A DNA stretch of 64,000 bases from Solenopsis invicta (Eukaryota; Arthropoda; Insecta; Hymenoptera; Formicidae): assembly GCF_016802725.1 (NCBI RefSeq), contig NC_052679.1, positions 1,736,001-1,800,000 on the forward strand. Reading direction: 5' to 3'. The notes below the pieces were generated by a model. It was not told where the DNA came from. It did not search any database and saw nothing but the letters and a program-made list of their open reading frames with translations. Shown piece after piece: positions 60,063 through 64,000 of the stretch. The position numbers and the translations under genes were made by a program. Positions within the stretch are counted from its first letter, which is position 1. Each line of letters opens with the position of its first letter.

Positions 60063-60680
60063 CACATTATGTGATAAATTGTGTTCGCGGTCCCATAAAG
60101 AGACACTCATCTTATTATCAAGTTCTAAGACAGCTGCTGAAACTTGGAATCACTGTAAGCCACCTTTTCCATGTTATATAATATTTCTTTAATAATTTGT
60201 TAGTTTTCGAGAATTTAAATTTTAGCGATTTGCATTCACAAATTGTTATATTTGAAATTCTTTGAATTTTTGAAACTTGCAAAAATAATCTTTCATTCGA
60301 TCGCGCGCTTATACTCTCTTTGCTTATTCTCGAAAGTTTAAATATTGACATTTCGCAGAATATTTCCAGGCAATTTTTTTCGTAATTATCGGTAATTATA
60401 TTAACATCATTGTATAATCATCAATATGTGTGTACTCTTGTGTATCACCTAGTCCAGAAATTCTCTAAATAATTAAGCTATCTTATACTGGAAATAAATT
60501 CAATTTAGAAAAAGATGGTCAATAAAATAATTTTTATAGCACTTTTCTTAATACTGAAATTTTGTTACATACCCATATTTATTCACCTCGTGCCTCTTCC
60601 ATCACAAAGAGAATCGTGTAATTATTTACACTTTTTTAATTTACAAAACAATTTGTATCTTAGAAAAAGATCTTTACTGC

Positions 60681-60745
<65 letters not shown>

Positions 60746-61150
60746 ACACACCCACACACCCATCCACACACACATGCATATATTTATCAACATGGTACTC
60801 CATTGACATGAACTTTGTATATAACTATAGAATATACTTGTGCTTTATAAGCATGTTACAGATTAGTGAATAGACATAGGAAAACTTGTAAAACATCATT
60901 GTGTTTGAAAAAATATAAATCTAATTTGTGCGTATGTGTATTTTCATATATACATGTACAATGATACTTTTGTTTATATACATTTCATATTATAGTTTTT
61001 ACAGACTTCAAGTGATATTTGTCTCTGATATAACAATTGTATATCTTTCCTTTTTTATCGCAAACACATAATAAATGTGAGTCATATTTCAAAATACATG
61101 TCAATAGTTTATATAAACATTTTATAGTTGATTACAGTTGCCTCTCGAGT
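60063..61150. other. Convergent intergenic region between SMOC and Jagunal
   Basis: AT-rich 3' UTR-type sequence. A long (TA)n tract lies at 60682-60741, followed by a short CA-rich run. An AATAAA at 60493 could serve SMOC. No gene was recognised. Confidence 0.7.
60682..60741. repeat. (TA)n microsatellite
   Basis: About 30 TA units followed by AAACAACACACCCACACACCC. Confidence 0.97.
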
Positions 61151-62416
61151 TTAGTCCATTCTTTTGGCACCTCGCGTTCTCCATGCGACTAGCAAATTCC
61201 ACGAAAAGTACAAGGAAAAACAATGAACCTGTGAGGCTAAAAGAATAAAAGCGTACCAAAGCACGCCATATGGTAGATTCTGAAAAGTAAAACATATGGT
61301 ATGTCAATAGATTTGTCTTGGATTTAAGAATGAAACGTGAAATTAGGATTCCATTTTTTCCGAAAAGGAATCCTGCAATTGATGCACGCACATGTTTTTA
61401 CACGTTTATTAGAAAAAGTTTAGTGAAGAAAATTTGATGAGTTTGAAATGACGATTGTACCTGCCACAAATGAATTTCCTCAGATTTGCCTACAGTTAAA
61501 TACGTCCAGACATCCTTAAAGTAATACACAATGGCATAAACCAATGGACCGTAACCTAGCAAAATGATACCTATCATATACTTTTGCAGTGTTTTAATCC
61601 TGTTCCTTTTAATCGCGGACAGGGCAAGAAAAGATACTAACAAACTAGTGCACCATATATATTCCCACCATAATGGCTGAAATAAAAGAGAGAATAAACT
61701 CACATTAGATGATTGAACTTAAATATATATCCAATACGCATTCTAATTTAAATACGTTGTAAAGAGAAGAGATTAATTCACAATTAAAAATGATTGGTAT
61801 TAAATAGTTTCATGTTATATAATTACTTGAAACAAATTTCTAGCTAGTAACACTTAAATAACAAATGTATCAAACATTTTACATCTTATTCAAAATATAC
61901 CTGTGGTATTTGTAATTCTTCGATTTCCAAGATAAATATATCCAGATGATCTAATATGTCTGCAGACAATTTGGCGAGCATGACGAAAAATAACAGGTAA
62001 TGAAAAAATATACAATACTTGAGTCTTGATTTGTTTGTCGCACTGGAAACAAGTGTATGCATATTTTTTTTTATAAAATTTCCATAGAGACGGTAGGTAG
62101 AAATTTTGATACACTTACATATTGGACATAGCTTACTTATTTAATTAATGATATAGTTAATGATCATTAAATATATCACACGTATACACATGTGATATAA
62201 GTAGCGTAAACAATAGTTGTTGAATTAGATACTTTTTTTTATCAAAGATAAATTGATAATATTGTCATTGAATGAATGAAAATTGCCATAAAAAATATTG
62301 TAAATTTCTTTCGAATTTTCTCACCTGACTTGATAGTGCGTCGCGATTCTCTGTCGATGACTATAATCGCTCCCATCCGTTCCCAGAGCCTGGGAAAGAG
62401 TAACTTTCGAAGCCAT
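61151..62416 (-). CDS. jagn: Jagunal, ER membrane protein, 4 exons, 192 aa
   Basis: Exons: 62416-62325, 62042-61901, 61676-61461, 61279-61151; phases 2,0,0 agree. The protein starts MASKVTLSQALGTDGSDYSH and continues RQRIATHYQ. Four hydrophobic segments follow: CIFFHYLLFFVMLAKL, the segment after PLWWEYIW (CTSLLVSFLALSAI), YMIGIILLGYGPLVYAIVYYF, and the last after LPYGVLWYAF. The motifs RLKYCIFFH, ILDHLDIF, PLWWEY and LPYGVLWYAF are hallmarks of the family. The length fits Drosophila Jagunal (about 197 aa). Jagunal organises the ER during oogenesis and affects secretion; the human homologue JAGN1 is needed in neutrophils. It converges with SMOC. Confidence 0.95.
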
Positions 62417-63288
62417 AATCGGTAAGGTTTGCGTGTCAGTCACTTGAAACAAAGGACACGAGAAACAAAAATCCAAGACAATTTATGGCTTGGCGATGGT
62501 TCATCAGTGGGTATTTAACTATTTTTAAACTTTGCGCAGTCAGTTAGAAAAACCAGAGTGGAGTGGTCTCGATTCGTGGTCTCTGATCAGGCAGGCCTCG
62601 TCAGGCCTGGTGGTCAGGCCTCGTGCTCAGACCCCGGAGTGCTCCGGAGTAGTTCGTTCAGAGCGCGAGCGCGAGGTAAGAAGAAAGATGAAACGACTCC
62701 ATAGGTGCGCAGTAGTCAATTGGTTCAGCCAATTAGAAATTTGTTCAAAGTGCAAAAAGTAATATGGCTGCCTCTGTAGCGCGCGTTAGGTTTGAATTCC
62801 GCTATCAGCCGTCGCATCGTGAGCATATGGAGCAAAGAAATCAAAATTATTATTTGTATGCACGTATTTCATTTAAATTATAAATATAAGTAAAATATTT
62901 ATCGACTATGAAACAATTAAAAATAAACAACTTTAAAACAATTTAAATTATGCCGCGAATAATTAACTTGTATAAAAAAAACTACATTGACCAATGTATA
63001 ACAAAGAAAAACATACAGTGACAATAAAAGTATTTGATGGCCAATATTTCGTTTAAATTGATCAGTTTTGTCAAACTGTTTTTATTGGATACATTTTTCC
63101 GAATTTTAGTGATGAGTAAAATTATTTCCAAACAAATTTACAATAATTTTAAAAATAATTTTTCTTTTGGCCTTTTTTTAAGGTTCTTTACAAAATTAAT
63201 TATTAGTAATAATGAATTAATAATATAAATATATTTATATAATTGCAAAATATAAAAATGGAACAATCTTGGAAAAAAATGAGTTTAT
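62417..63288. other. Jagunal 5' flank and AT-rich spacer
   Basis: 62417-62830 is moderately GC-rich with AGGCCTCGTC/AGGCCTGGTG-like short repeats (about 62590-62630), a likely Jagunal promoter. 62860-63288 is very AT-rich with nothing recognised. Confidence 0.55.
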
Positions 63289-63402
63289 TTATTCACGTTT
63301 TCCTTTAATTAGACATTTTTTTAAAAGAAATAACGTAACAGTCATATAAAGCACAAGTGACATTGCTGTTATTATTAAAACATTTAACAATGGACTTTGG
63401 AT
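63289..63402 (-). CDS. Possible 3'-terminal exon of an unidentified membrane protein (partial)
   Basis: On the minus strand an acceptor (TTGTTGTAG) is followed by 37 open codons and a stop. The phase-0 reading has a hydrophobic stretch (LLNVLIITAMSLVLYMTV) and a basic tail, KKCLIKGKRE. AATAAATAAA overlaps and follows the stop, fitting a polyadenylation signal. A second frame is also open to a later stop, and no upstream exon was found before the window ends, so this may be chance. I do not recognise the protein. Confidence 0.3.
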   Translation of the reverse strand: MQSPLLNVLIITAMSLVLYMTVTLFLLKKCLIKGKRE

Positions 63403-64000
63403 CTACAACAAATTCTCTGTAGTCAAATGTATAGTAATTGGTTAGTAAACATAATATTATATAAATATTATATAATATAAAATTTTTAACAAGTTCTTAT
63501 TTTCATTGCCTCGTTTACATGCAATATTATCTCACAATTGATTGTTGTTTCGATGTTGTTTTATTCTGTGATACAAGATTGTAATGCATAGTAATTATTT
63601 TTAAAACAGCTTTATTAAATTACATAATAAAAATAAAGTACAAAAAGTTATTAAAGTTATAAAAATACTTTTTTCTACAAACATTTAATTTTTCAATGTA
63701 TGCTCTTAAGAAATTTTTAAGAGCAATGCAGGTAGTCGAGAGTGAGCTGGATTAAACAGGCAAAGATAACTTGCATTAAAATTTTTTCAAATGTTGAATT
63801 ATGTTAATTTGGAAAAAATATGTTATGTTCAATACATCGAATATTAGTTTACAAGATATTTGATAAAAAATTATTTAACTATGAACTTTATTTAACGATT
63901 TATAACAATGTAGATGTTCTCCTCAAAGTATCAAAGACACACCCATTTTTCTAGTTTTTAATCGAGATGTATGTACAGATATTGTATTTTCTTTAATTCT
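63403..64000. other. AT-rich right end of the window
   Basis: No coding exon, RNA gene or repeat was recognised. If the exon at 63289-63402 is real, this is its upstream intron. Confidence 0.6.

Overview
The window is nuclear DNA of an insect, most likely a hymenopteran and plausibly an ant. The reasons are spliced genes with GT-AG introns, proteins whose closest relatives I know are insect or animal proteins, many dinucleotide microsatellites, and AT-rich stretches alternating with CpG-rich promoter-like patches. The species call is inference. There are no bacterial operons, no CRISPR array and no rRNA. I found no tRNA gene I could support.

Nine genes can be modelled exon by exon with consistent splice phases. 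From left to right: spastin (minus; cut off by the left edge just before its AAA ATPase domain), the XPG/ERCC5 repair nuclease (minus, 9 exons, 1162 aa), Suppressor of Hairless (plus; a short coding first exon 2.5 kb upstream of one large exon), myosin VIIa/crinkled (minus, 26 coding exons, 2167 aa), WDFY2 (minus, 7 exons, 408 aa), Cdk9 (plus, 7 exons, 383 aa), a SWSAP1-like RecA-fold protein (plus, 4 exons, 213 aa), a SMOC/Pentagone-type secreted matrix protein (plus, 9 exons, 562 aa) and Jagunal (minus, 4 exons, 192 aa). A possible 3'-terminal exon of a tenth gene (minus) lies near 63.3 kb.

Layout. Spastin and XPG are in tandem on the minus strand. XPG and Su(H) are divergent across a 3.6 kb, partly GC-rich interval that holds the Su(H) first exon. 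Su(H) and myosin VIIa converge. Myosin VIIa has a tiny first coding exon and probably a noncoding first exon in the CpG-rich block at 37.4-38.3 kb. WDFY2 and Cdk9 are head to head with only 417 bp between start codons. The genes do not form one pathway; they are housekeeping and developmental genes: microtubule severing, nucleotide excision repair, Notch transcription, actin motor, PI3P-linked endosome scaffold, P-TEFb kinase, recombination, BMP/Dpp range control and ER organisation.

The main unusual signals are: a SWSAP1-like protein whose P-loop lacks its last glycine; several hairpin (MITE-like) inverted-repeat elements, one with a truncated relative in the next intron of the same gene; two short introns, in spastin and myosin VIIa, that are stop-free and multiples of three; a (GT)n tract placed directly on a myosin VIIa splice donor; a 27-residue tandem repeat in the XPG spacer; and a UGUA-repeat tract just after the WDFY2 stop codon. 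I saw no convincing previously undescribed multi-gene system.
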